51,229 nt of DNA from assembly GCA_015680685.1 (NCBI GenBank), contig MNCI01036774.1:28230-79458 (forward strand), given 5' to 3'. Below, in pieces: positions 10,508 through 22,800 of the stretch. The position numbers were made by a program, and so were the translations under genes. The number at the start of each line of letters is the position of its first letter. The first letter of the stretch is position 1. The notes below the pieces were generated by a model. The model searched no databases, was not told the DNA's origin, and worked only from the letters and a program-made list of their open reading frames with translations. This DNA is from Gnetum montanum. Taxonomy: Eukaryota; Streptophyta; Gnetopsida; Gnetales; Gnetaceae.

Positions 10508-13500
10508 TCACTCCCTACTTGAGGACGACCAGTCCTTTTTCCGACCAGCAAGGATACGTGAAATTTGAAGTCCTCTGCTGAATGCCTGGTTGAAAAGTAA
10601 CCGTGTCTGAAATTCGGACACAAATGGGAACCATGCCAATATTGCAACTGGAGCAAAAAGCAATAGTCCCATGATGTATTCGTAAGCTCGTGCCAAAGCG
10701 CGGACAGAATCCCAAATGCCAAGCCTTTCCACCACACCTCGGCAGGCTTGAGAAATCTGTATAAAGGGAAATTCCAATTTGTTAGTTGGAGACGATCAAA
10801 ATTACAGGAAAAAACATGAGACAGTTTGCTGGTGATAATATTTTAAGTTTCACCTGTAACAAAGCCCATCCTGTAGGCATGAATGCCAAAATACATATAA
10901 ATAAATCTCCAAATTTCATCCCTAGCAAAATATAAAGTACAACCAGAACTGCAACAAATCCAAGGAACAGAATTCCTTTCACAAGCCGGAATACGAGTTG
11001 GATATTAGCATTGAATCTCCTCCTCCCCATTGAGACAACCTACAAGTTCATCGTAATAAATAAGAACAATGTTGTGTACACAGTAGACTGCAAGAAATCT
11101 ATATCAATATCACTCCAACAATAGGCTAGCAAGTAAGTACCTTCAGAAACACCAAAACAACAACAATAACAAGCCATGAGAGTCCATATACCTGCAATCA
11201 TTCATGACATCAGAACTTAAAATCCCAAATCAGGAGAAAAAATAATAAAAAATTCCAAAGATTCATCAGCTAATGGTTTCCGTGGTATTACTTACCAGGA
11301 TACTTTTCTTATGTTTGGTAATATGTAAATGATATACCAATCCATACTGATAAATAAGAAATCGCAGAGACAAAATTATTTCAAACAATCGTCCCGAAAA
11401 TCCTGTATGCTTTAAATGTTCTTGTTCCTTCTCCCACCATGATTCCCAACTCTTTAACACTGGTACTCCAATACCTCCACGGTTGTTTATCCATCTGTTC
11501 CAATCTGCCCAGTCATCTACAATTTTCTGCCACTCGAACCCTGAAGGGTTAAACAGGAACGGTGCAAAAAGCCAGGTTCCCACCATAAACCACATGGAGA
11601 AAGTAATCAACACATAGGCGACAGTATTCTCGTAAGACTGGCCAAATATTTTGTAAATGACGAGAAGCATTGTCAGCTCTAGCCCTTTAACAAAGTGGCT
11701 GCGTGAATAAAATCGATAATTATCAGCAAACTTTTCGTGAAAGACAACAAACCCACGCCCAGTAGCTCTATATTGTGCACCACCATGAAGAAGGTTTCTT
11801 CCGTAATAGTGTGCCTTTGTTCCAAGAGAAAAGGTAAAGAACACTGGAGCCAACTGAAGCTGCATGATAACAAATTCGCTTAACGCGTTTCGGAAACCTC
11901 GTTCTAAGCCAATCTCCATCACCATTGGTAATGCCATCAGCAGCCCAATCTGCACAAAAGATTGCGAAGCCAGGGCTACCTGCAGAGACACGTTATGCTG
12001 AGCAGAAGCCTTTTTCACCATGACTTTCTCAATTCCACTAAGAACCAAGTACAAACGCCCGTAGAGGAAAATGTAGACGGTCAACACTGTAATCTGCGAA
12101 TGCAAACAAACACGATATATCAACGAATCTTCATAAGAGGGATTTCTCATAAATTTTGTAAGTTGTAATCTACTTACCAGAGAACTGACATAGAAGCCAA
12201 CGGTAGTAAAGTAGCAAGATAGCATTCTGAAGAAATCAAAGCGATGTCCAAGACGATACACATCACGGCTAAGTGTTTGCTCTCCATTTCCATTAGCTAT
12301 CTTTGCTTCAAACAAGGATATTTGATTTAAGCCCACATCACGACCTTTACCAACTTGAATGTATTCATGATGAGTAACATTTCCTTTGCGCAGAGTGGAG
12401 TTAAATCCTGCAACCAAATTTTCAAACATTGGAGTATTAGACCATAAAGAAACCAAACGTAATGCTATATTGCACCCATTAACAGCGACCAAAAGCCTCC
12501 GTACCAGCAAAAATATCTTCACTCAAATTGATACCCTTTGAGGCTTTGCTTATGCCACCTCGTGTAACATGGAACAATCGATCAAAAACGTCGGGGTGAC
12601 CATAATGAAACCGTACCCTGCATTTTAACCATAACAAGTACTTGGTAACCACTCAACTTCCTGCTTTTCAGCCTCAAATAATCAGAGGAAAAATTAAATT
12701 TTTAGGTGGTAGAAGATGGGCTGTGAGTCCCCCAATATATATATATATATTTGTTTATAGCTGCGCCATCCCTTCTTTTTCGTGAAAATCTTTCCCCGTA
12801 AATATAACGTTTGCAACTTTCAGATCCAATACATACTTCAATTTTAGCAAATCATAATCTACGAAATTGTGGTTAAGCTAGGAAAAGAACTTACTTGAGA
12901 GGGTTTGCGAGCAGCCGTTGCCCAATGGTCACAAAACTTGTCTCCTGATTTGACATAAACCAAGCTAGCGACGACACACTACAGCAGCAAATATCATACA
13001 TGTCAGGTGAAATTCCCACTGTATTCACACAAGACAAACAAAAACATTTTCCATTGTCTTGAAATTACAAACCTTCCAGTAAATATATGTTCTCGTAACC
13101 CAAGTATTGTAGGAGGATGGACACCGTGTCTTTCACGAAATTCTTCCAATAAGTTTCTCATTTTAAATGCCTCCTCAAGGTAATTGTCCTGCAGTATCAC
13201 TTACTTAAAGTGTCCTTCTAATCATGGTAGCTAAAAACGGACAAATAGACCTAACTCGAAAGGAAACAAAATAATAACCTGATTCATATCAATAGTTTGA
13301 AGTCCTTCTCCACGAGTAAAAACAATTGCATGGTTCTGGTTTTCTGGTTTGCCTTCACCAATATTGGCAGGCCCAGGAAGCTTTATGCGATAAATTTCCT
13401 GCAAAAAAAAAAAACGGAACACAAAATCCATATGGAAAGGAGTTAATATTCTAAACTTCGAACAGGCAACTCTATAGTCTCTATGACGGCTATTTTGGTA

Positions 13501-13821
13501 AATTATTAATTTAACGCTAATTTCACTTTTCCATATATTTTGAATTATGTAAATGAATTTAAAATCATCTCGGACAACTCCCAGAGAGGTTGGTGGGGAT
13601 AGCTTAATATCACTTGGCATGCATTCGAACGAAGTTAAGATCAAGGACACAGAACTAAATTAAGGGAAATGCTGTAAAGAACCGAGCTCAAAATAGTAAC
13701 ATATACCTCATCTAAATTATTTTGCCCTGCCTTTACAAGGACTGAGAAATACGTCTTTATTGGTTTATCCTTGTGCGCTTCTTCTATCTCATCAATGTAT
13801 GCTACACGCAAGGAAGGGTAG
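10508..13821 (-). other. CALS: Callose synthase exons 34-43 (residues ~1275-1961)
   Basis: Exons: 13821-13707, 13398-13279, 13188-13073, 12978-12895, 12617-12505, 12407-12178, 12093-11296, 11191-11141, 11039-10854, 10756-10508. This is the most conserved part: [55 protein letters not shown], then the 798-bp exon 40 with [11 protein letters not shown] and [20 protein letters not shown]. The stop TGA is at 10,510-10,508 after [11 protein letters not shown] 12-bp TA run lies in intron 37. Confidence 0.93.
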
Positions 13822-16800
13822 CTGCATAGTAAAACAAATGAAAACATCAACTTGTAAGTTACCTTCAATGTCTTCTCTTATTTCCTGAATCCTGTAATTT
13901 GTGAAGTACCTTAAAAGCGTAGACGATTTGGTACTTACTTTATCATGATTTTCAAAATGTCTTGGGCTCGAGAATCAGCAGAACGTTTTTGTATTCCATA
14001 CTGTTGACAAGAGACCACATATGAAAATTTAAGGTCTGCAACCGCGTGCAACTGTGCGGATAACGACCTCTCATGCTTCTCATCACAAGTCGACATCTGC
14101 GACTTGTAGCCTTCGCGGATGTCTATATTACCAATAATTTAAAGTTAAAAGGTTTATTCATTTCAACGTCTAGTCAGATCCAAGACCAGTCAATAATCAA
14201 ATTCAAATGCATGCATCAATCAGTTAATGACAGTTATGATACAAAATTCCACAAACCTTCAACTTTAGCCATATCAAGAAATGCTTGAAGCTCCAATGCT
14301 TTTCTGTAGTACATCATGCCCCTGACTGCAATGGCAAACATGTTAAGTCACCAATAGAAATGGAATGCTCGTGGTGATTTGTGATCAAAGAATCCTTGCT
14401 AGGTTGAAGGACAAGTTCTTCAAAACTATCAGACCTGTGATCTTTTATGATGTGGAATGCTGGCCTATCAAAAAGCATCAAGCTCAATGTGCATACATGT
14501 GGCAAAGATGTGAATGCTAAGATGGATGATGGGTATGACTAGGAAAAATCAAATCAACATGGTCAGGTCATGTGCTAGGAAAGGCCAGAGAATGCACCTA
14601 TTAAAAGAGGTCTCTTTATTGAAGTTCAGGGGAAACAACTTTGAGGTAGAATTAAACATGCATGGTTTGAAAGCATAAGAAAGACATCAATGATTTAGAT
14701 ATTAATGCTTATTTGGCTCTAATAGAAGTTAATAGCTGGAAAAATTAGAATAGCCAATCCATTGACCTAAATATATATAGTTTGCATGCATAAAGAAAAG
14801 CATCTAAAATCTGGGTATAAATGCTAATTTGCCTCTTAACAGAAACGAATGATAGAAAATAATTTATACAGGGGACCCCATACAGTTTAGATGAGGCTAG
14901 TATGATTATGATTAACATAAATGGAAAGTTGTCTTTGTCAGCTAAGCTTCTACAACAACTCGCTAAAACTGTCATGGATATACCTGTTTTTGTCAGAGTC
15001 TGCCCTCTGTATGATGCCCAATTACGAAGCTCTTCAGCATTTGCAGGATCGCTTAGAACTTCCTCCTCACTTTTACATTGAACTCGTTGAAGAAAATTTT
15101 TCCATTCATCTGCATAAACAAAAACCAAGTCACCAGCTGGCTCTAATTTGTGCTCATTTAAATAGCCCAGTGCTTAAGTTTCTGCAAGCAACCTGGATAA
15201 ATTTTCTGCAAGTAAAAAAGGATGGAGACGCCATCCTCATTCTCTAGCTGTAGTTCATTTTGTGAGAAAATAACTTTCTCCTTGTAGTAAGGTGTCAAAA
15301 CACTGTCAAATGTCAAGATGAAAATGACATCAAAATCTCCCCATCTGCTTAAGTTCCAAGAAACATCTTTCTCACAAACAGCGCATATAGGCAAACATGT
15401 AAAATTACAAAGGATATATTTCTTAATAATATGAGAAAAAAAACAGGTTCAGAAAGTGAGGATTCGGGCCAGGAGTGAAAGAATGTTGCGGTTTCTAAGG
15501 TTTATAAAGAACAATACATCGAATATATAATTTTAATTTAAAAAAAAAAAAAAACAGGCATGGGAGAACGTCACCTGAAGGAAAGCATGTTTCGAACTTT
15601 CGGGGCCTTTGGCATGTCCATGAACAATGAATTGGTGAAAAATGTAATACGACGACGGGCTTCTAAGTTAGTAGGAACATCCATTGCCGACTCCGTAACA
15701 GTAAGCAGTAGATTCAACCTCTTGATCTAGAAAACCCGAAAGGGAGGGAGGAAGAAGTGAATTTAATAAGCATACAAGTATTACCCCGAAACACCTATCT
15801 CAAGATCTGAATTTTTCAAATGACGGAATACGCTTCAATCTTGAAAACATTTACTGCAGCTACCTGCTCCATCCAGCGAACTGACTTATCTTGAACAGGA
15901 TACTTTATGGCACCTGGAGAAGCAAAAAGCTGCTGTTTCGCTTTATCTTGTTTTGAATAAGAACTACTGTTGCTTGGATCTAATATGCTGCATTGTGTAA
16001 TCATAAAAATAAGAAAGTGCACAGCCCAAATTACGTTTGAATAATAAAGCTTGTCAAAACCAAAGAAAAAGAAAAAAAACTAAACTTGCTTAGTGCTTCA
16101 ATCTCCACAATGTCTTGAGTGACCACCTCCAACATGTCTTGCAAAAGAAGTACAACACTGCTAGCATTTGAATTTGGATTTGAACGATCTCGAATAACAA
16201 TTTTCTTATTCTCACTATTTTCCATCTGTGGAAACAAAAAAATATACCGCGGAGATAACTTATAGTTTGAAAAGTGTTGGGATTCAATGACTAATGGAAG
16301 AAAAAAATAGTACCAGAACTTTCAAGAGCTCTACGAATATTTTGTAAAGTTGGGGAAGCTCTCTCAAGTTAAAATCCTTCGTAAAGTCGGATTTTTCGAT
16401 ACTCTTATCCACTTTATCAAAGATCTCTCCCAAGACCCTGAAGGAAGAGCAAATCAGAACGATATATGAGAATAACCTGAAATTTATAACTAATAACTAG
16501 TAAAAAAACAAACAAGAACAGTATTATGAAAAAAATTATAACTTTATGGGCAAAGTGAACGCTTATACATTTTACCTTTTCTCTGGTTCACCCTTTACGA
16601 CTCCAAAAAGTACCATTTTCAATAATAAATAACATTCTTTCACAGCATCAGCCATGTAGTCAACTTTGGTAATCCTTTGCCACAGTTCTTCATCTCTCCC
16701 ATTGAAGGATTTAGCCATGTCTAGGGCAATAGGAATCTAGACCACAAGGACAACCATAAAAGTTAATATGATGCAATCAGTTTTTATCAAGAATGCAAGG

Positions 16801-19800
16801 CTCTGACAAAATAAAAATTAAGTAATCGTGTGCTTTGCCTTGCTAGCAAGTAAGAAAGGTGGCCACTGGATCTGGGCAAAGTCTTTATCTGAGGTATATG
16901 GCACAAGTAGCAAATCTCTCTCCCTGAAAAGAAACAGAAAAGCAGGTGTTTTTATCTGATATCAAAATATCTCCAAGGTAAAATCATTTATAAAAGCATA
17001 CCAGTCACTTATCAGGTCCTCCTCACGAAAACTTGAAATAACTTCATTCCAAAATTGTGAGAATTTTATCATGGTATCCAAATCATGAGTCTGCAAAACA
17101 AAATAGAAAACGGAAATTTGTAACTTCTTCTAATACCAAAATGTAAATGAAATATGTACAGCAGTAGTCCCGCTCCCACAGAAATTTACCTCCTGATCAT
17201 ATTTTTTGGAAAGTGCTCTCATCAGAGTCCCATTTTGCCTATTCTCTTGCTTATCAGAATCAGATGGTACCAAATGGTCATTGAATGCAAGAGGCAGAGA
17301 CCTAAATCTTGATCTCAGCATGCCTAATGTCCGTATCTAAAACCATACGCAACAAAAACTCCATCAACAAGAAAAGTACATATCTACAAATCTCACAAGG
17401 TACAAACATTCCATAGGAACGTATGTAAAATCAAACACACCTCTCCAAGCCGACGGAATGCACCATATATACCTCCAACAATGGTAGAGAATATTGCATA
17501 CCATATTTGGGTGTCCATGAAATAGACCTGCATAGAGAAGCAATAACTCTTAGGGCATGAACACAATGCAAATGCTTCATTCACAAGCTATAAAAACCAT
17601 GATAAAACAGCCTAATACATTACCAGTATTATTGGGGACCACAAAGCAATCAGTGCACCAACGTTATACTTTGCTGAAATGCAATAGCAACTCATTTTAG
17701 ACAGCTGCATTCTTCAAAATTAGAAAATAGATTTTAGAAGATTACCTCCTGGAAAAAACTCATGCCATTCGAAGTGGTGAATGTGCATTTTAATTATAGC
17801 TCTTGTTGGCCCAATTAAAGGTTTAATCTGGTCGTTAAAACACACAAAAATGATAATTAAAAGCACGATCTTGTAAAGTAGAGCACTTTTAGACACACAT
17901 CTAGCATATGTATTTATCATACTTAAAAGCAACTGATGGATAAGCAGCATACCTCAACATAGTAGCTAAACAACAATTTTGTTATCAGAAGACAAGCCCA
18001 GAACAATGTGTACCTGTGAACCACCAAATGCGGGTGTTATATAGTTTGGATACCATAACTTCACATATTGAGAAAGGAAACTAGAAGATCATACATACTT
18101 AAAAAGATCAAAAGAACTCTCTTGCATTCCTCTACCAACGTAAACAGGAAGCTGCAAGAAATAAGCATGAAATGTTATCCAACATAATGTTTATCCAAGG
18201 AGAAAGTCTGAGATTGATATAGTCTTGATCTACATGTAGTTCACCTAAAAGAGGATAGACGAGGAACCAACACCAACCTGAGACCACCAGAGAAGGAACT
18301 TAAACACCCTCCAGTTCGCACTTTCAACAGAACGTCTTACCATCGGTAAAAGAAACATAATGGCCCCAAGGACATTCGGAGCCAAATAGAGTACAACAGC
18401 AGATATATATAACGATGGGCTCTGCCACCTATGCCCCATCCAACTTTTGATAGTTTTGACAATGCCTGTCGGATTTTTCCATGTATGTGCATAACACACT
18501 GGAAGAATTACTACCCAGGCTGCTGCAACAATGAGCTTCAGCACGTATCTTAAAATATCATAATACTTCAAGCTCTTCCTTGCTTTCCAAGTGAAGACAA
18601 TGTCTAGAATGGCTGCAGGAGAACATTTGTTCAGAATAACTACTAAAAATTAAACAATATTATATATCATGAAGACAGATAAAATAAATGCATAACTCAG
18701 AAAATTGCGGAGGGGATGAAAGCCTTATTTGCTTTGATAAACAGAAGCAAAAAAACAAACTATATTCTCCCAGGAAATCTAACAATGGCTATTTTCCTAT
18801 TTAACAGCTAGAGTCCATCGTCAGCTACAAGCCCAGGTTAGCAGTGCAACAATGGAACCCCATTACTTCCGAATGAAAACAAGGAGATGGTTTCAAATCC
18901 CTTGAGAAGAGAGGACTTGCTGACTTTGTGAACAAAGTAAAATTGATGATGAATACCACATCTTCCTTCAATGCCCCCAAAAAGAAGAAGACATTTGAAA
19001 GAAATAAAATATCACCACACCTACTTGATCCATTTATTTCAAATGGAACCAAGAATACTTCACAACTTTATTGATGAAATCTTTAAAGTTCATGCATAGA
19101 TCCTCAAGATTCTCTATATGGAGAGAATAAAAATTCAGCTTCAGCTGCATAAAAGACATATTGGCAGAGATATGAACAAGAAAAAAGCCAAAATAATTTT
19201 TAAATACAAGGAGATAACACCACTAACCATTAGTTTAGAATTTCAAAAAAAACTAAAAATTAAGTATAGAAAGCACCATCAGTGACTTCATCTTAAATGC
19301 ATCATAAAGCATTTACGAGTTGATACTGCAATAATAATGTCATCACAAAAAGAGATCGAAACTTCCATTCTTGACACAAAATCAAGAGATTTCATGCAGT
19401 GTGAGTACGGAAACTTGCATTTTCTAACGTCCTTCCTACTAAAATAGCAGATTTAATACGGATACTAAAGAAACCAATTAACGTGATTAAAAATGACATT
19501 GCGTCAACTTATCATACCACAAACTCCTTCCAAATTACATTTGATTTACACCACAAGTTTAAAACACATCCACAGGTCAAATCAAATCTACCTTGCATAA
19601 ACTTCAGTACAGCAGCTGTAATGAATATGCTTAGCAATTTTTTTAATATCCCATCGTCAAATATACCAGAGAGTTGGTGATTACCATTCCAAGCAAGTAT
19701 TATCATTGCCTGAAATTTCCATCCAAGAAAAGAAGTTAATTATACGTCATTTGACAGTAACAGAGGAAACAACATAAGCTTAAAAGTATCCCATTAATGA

Positions 19801-22800
19801 CCTGCAAACACAATATGTAAAAGCTCCACATTCGATCAAAGCTCCTGAAAATATGCCAATATGAACGAATTTCAACAAATTTTGTTTTACCAGGCCAACG
19901 AGAATGCCGAGATCTTGAGTGCCTCTGAAAAATATAAATATGTCAAGAATCAAACTAATTTTCCAATAGAGATACTAGATGCATTTTATAAAAATGAAAT
20001 CAAATGACTTAAGGGCACAATCTGACACAAATCCTCTTGAAATTTGAAATTACTATCCTAAAAACCAAACACAAATCACATGTTAATAAGAAAGACACAA
20101 TTCAGATATGCTGCTATATTTTAACATGACTGCTCTTTTTCTTTTTACATAAAGTGCAGTTGTTTATTCCAAAATAAGATACTTATGGAACCTTTACTTG
20201 CTTTAATACATTCATGAAACCAAAAATTTAAAAAGATACATTTATGCTAACTAAAATTTAATAAGGATCAGGAAACCCAAAATTCGTGAACAACTCAAAG
20301 GAGAATAATCCTTACCTGCAGCCAATTACGATTATTTTCTGGTACAAAAAAGAAATCATCATCTGCATGCATAGGCCACCCAAGTTTAAAGCAATCCTTT
20401 GACCTGAAAATTAAGGAGTATGTCAATAGGACTTGGATATCAAAGTATATGACAGCAACTGTGCATACTTATATGTCAATAGGACTTGGATATCAAAGTA
20501 TATGACAGCAACTGTGCATACTTAAAATGGACTTTTCCTACCAGAAATATTCATTCAAATCATCATAGTTTCTCCACTGTGAATGCTTGGCAGTGCCATT
20601 TTTACTTCTTTCTGATTCCTAAGAATTACAGCATATCCAAGACCATCAATCCCAATCGTACATTGCATATTGAAGTTGAACAAAATCAATAATTTGGTGA
20701 AAGTAAACATGATCAGATAATTTTCAAAACATTCACCTTGGCAATCACATTGTAGATTGGAGTAACAACCTTTCTTAAAAAGGCTTCCTCCTCACCTCCA
20801 TATGCTGGAGATTTTTGCTCACCAGTTGTAGCACTCACAGTTCCACCCAAGACATTATAGAGTTCATATGCCATCTAATGCAACATATATCCCCAAGAAA
20901 ATGTCAAATAAACATCTCAGGTTTATAGTTTTTTCAATGATGCAAAATGTATAACCATAATCAAAAACAAATTTTAAAAACTCTAGCCTGTAAGTTGATT
21001 CTTTCGGCATTGAAAATAATATATGTTGCATGCTTGAGCAGATTGGTTTTTCAAATTGCAGTATTTCATGATGTCAGTGAACAGTAAACTGATGCAATCA
21101 ACCTTGGTTCGTTCATAATTTCAAATAGGTCATATAGACATAATACATGTTTAATAACATGCACACAGATAGATAATAAAGAGGATGAACATTGCATACA
21201 TGATGGTAGATATAGCATAGGCACTCAGGCATAAATCTCAAGTTCGCAGCCTCTCCCCAAATAAGAAGATATAAACCCATGTATAAAAGCTGCCGCTGCT
21301 GTACTTCTTGCTCAATCACCGGTAACCTGTTTTTTTAAAATACAAAATAAGCTCCATATTCTATAATTTTCACTGAACCAATATTCAAGACAAATGCAGC
21401 AATCAATTTTTAGAGAAGAAAAATTATTTTATACCCTCATAATTTTCCTTACAGTCTACAATTCCAAAAGTCATAAAGGTCATATTTTCTTAATTATTAG
21501 CTTAAGTAACTTACCAAAGACTGCTTTTGCGATTAAGATGCTTACACCAATCCTTGTAGTTTTTGAACAACTTTTTCATCACCTCTTTAATAGCATCAGC
21601 ATCCAGCTATAGTAAAGAACACAGAATGTAACCAGGGAGACATATACTTCAAACTTAGAAAATAACTTTCTAAAAAACAACTTAATCGTTAAAATTTGGC
21701 AGGATACCTGATGACCTTGTTGCTGTTGTGTTTTCTGTTTCTGCTGCGATATAGGTTTATTTGCATGCAGAAAGTCAAATGTCAAAGACAGCAAAAATAT
21801 AAACTTCATTTTGGGGAAAAAATTCTTATCAAGAAAATGTCTCTGCTAAATGGAGTTCTCTGCTAAACCTTCTAGGAGAATACAGTAGAAATATAAACCT
21901 GTTGCTGTTGTGTTCTCTGCTTCTGGTGTCGTATATGCACGTTTGCAAGAAGCAAAATTAAATGTTCCCTTTGATTACCAACGTTGTCCTTCTGAATATT
22001 TATTTCAGTCATGTGAGACCAAAAGTGAGTAAAACATTTAGAAGCCTAATTAAACAAGTTAGATGGCACAAATATGCAAGTCACCTGAAATCCAAACATC
22101 ATCTGAAGCCAGTCAAGCATATCTCCCTGCTTTTCAGAATTAGGCCAAGGCAATCCACGAGTATTACGGAGAGCTATAACTGCAGCTTGAATCTAGCAAT
22201 ATGCAACAGATACAAAAATGAATCAGAATGGGAAAAAAATAAATTGAATGAATAAATAGAAGGATTTAAAGCTTTTTCGACGTTAACAAAAAAGACCTCA
22301 GGGTACTGCATAATTGCCAAATGTTCTCCTCCTGGATCCAACGGAAGAATGTTATACACCTTGAATATTCCTTTCTTTTCCTCAACATATCTACCAGCTT
22401 GCATAAGCTACAAAATGCGTATACCAAAAATTAAAAATAAAGGAATAAAGGAATCACAACAATACATATTAATTTATAGTCAATTTATAGAATATAACTT
22501 GATTTTAGACCTAAAAATCAGGCTGAACAATTTCGACTTTTAGAAATGTTAAGTGTGTAGCTTTTGTATTTTCATACATGCTATCAAAAAAATAAGTTAA
22601 AAAATGAAATGAAATTGCAGTCTTCATGACAGATACATTCATTAACACCCTCATTCTATCAGAATGAATACAGTGATTACTATTAATAGTTGGCAAATAA
22701 CAAGGAAGAAGACATTATGGAAGGATGTATACAGTAGAAACAGCAAGTATTTCATAATACAAAAAATGTCTTCATAGGCAAGTTGGTATGGCAGTTAAAC

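Larger units (their letters stand above)
13939..17090 (-). other. CALS: Callose synthase exons 23-33 (residues ~821-1275)
   Basis: Exons: 17090-17002, 16923-16839, 16736-16576, 16437-16314, 16225-16086, 15987-15864, 15726-15575, 15302-15193, 15109-14984, 14325-14257, 14122-13939. This is the large cytosolic loop: [19 protein letters not shown] spans exons 24-25, SAMDVP...RRRI...SLFMDMP lies in exon 29, [13 protein letters not shown] in exon 30, and [19 protein letters not shown] in exon 32. The GT48 domain begins near exon 30. Intron 24 is GC-AG, and intron 31 carries an RTE LINE piece. Confidence 0.9.

Noticed and set aside
12094-12522. A 418-codon continuous frame ending at 11,266 that could be read as one exon or a separate gene
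   Set aside because: It reads through a GT-AG intron (12,094-12,177), begins within the intron upstream of exon 39 and runs into the intron after exon 40. Conserved callose synthase sequence fixes the true exon edges.
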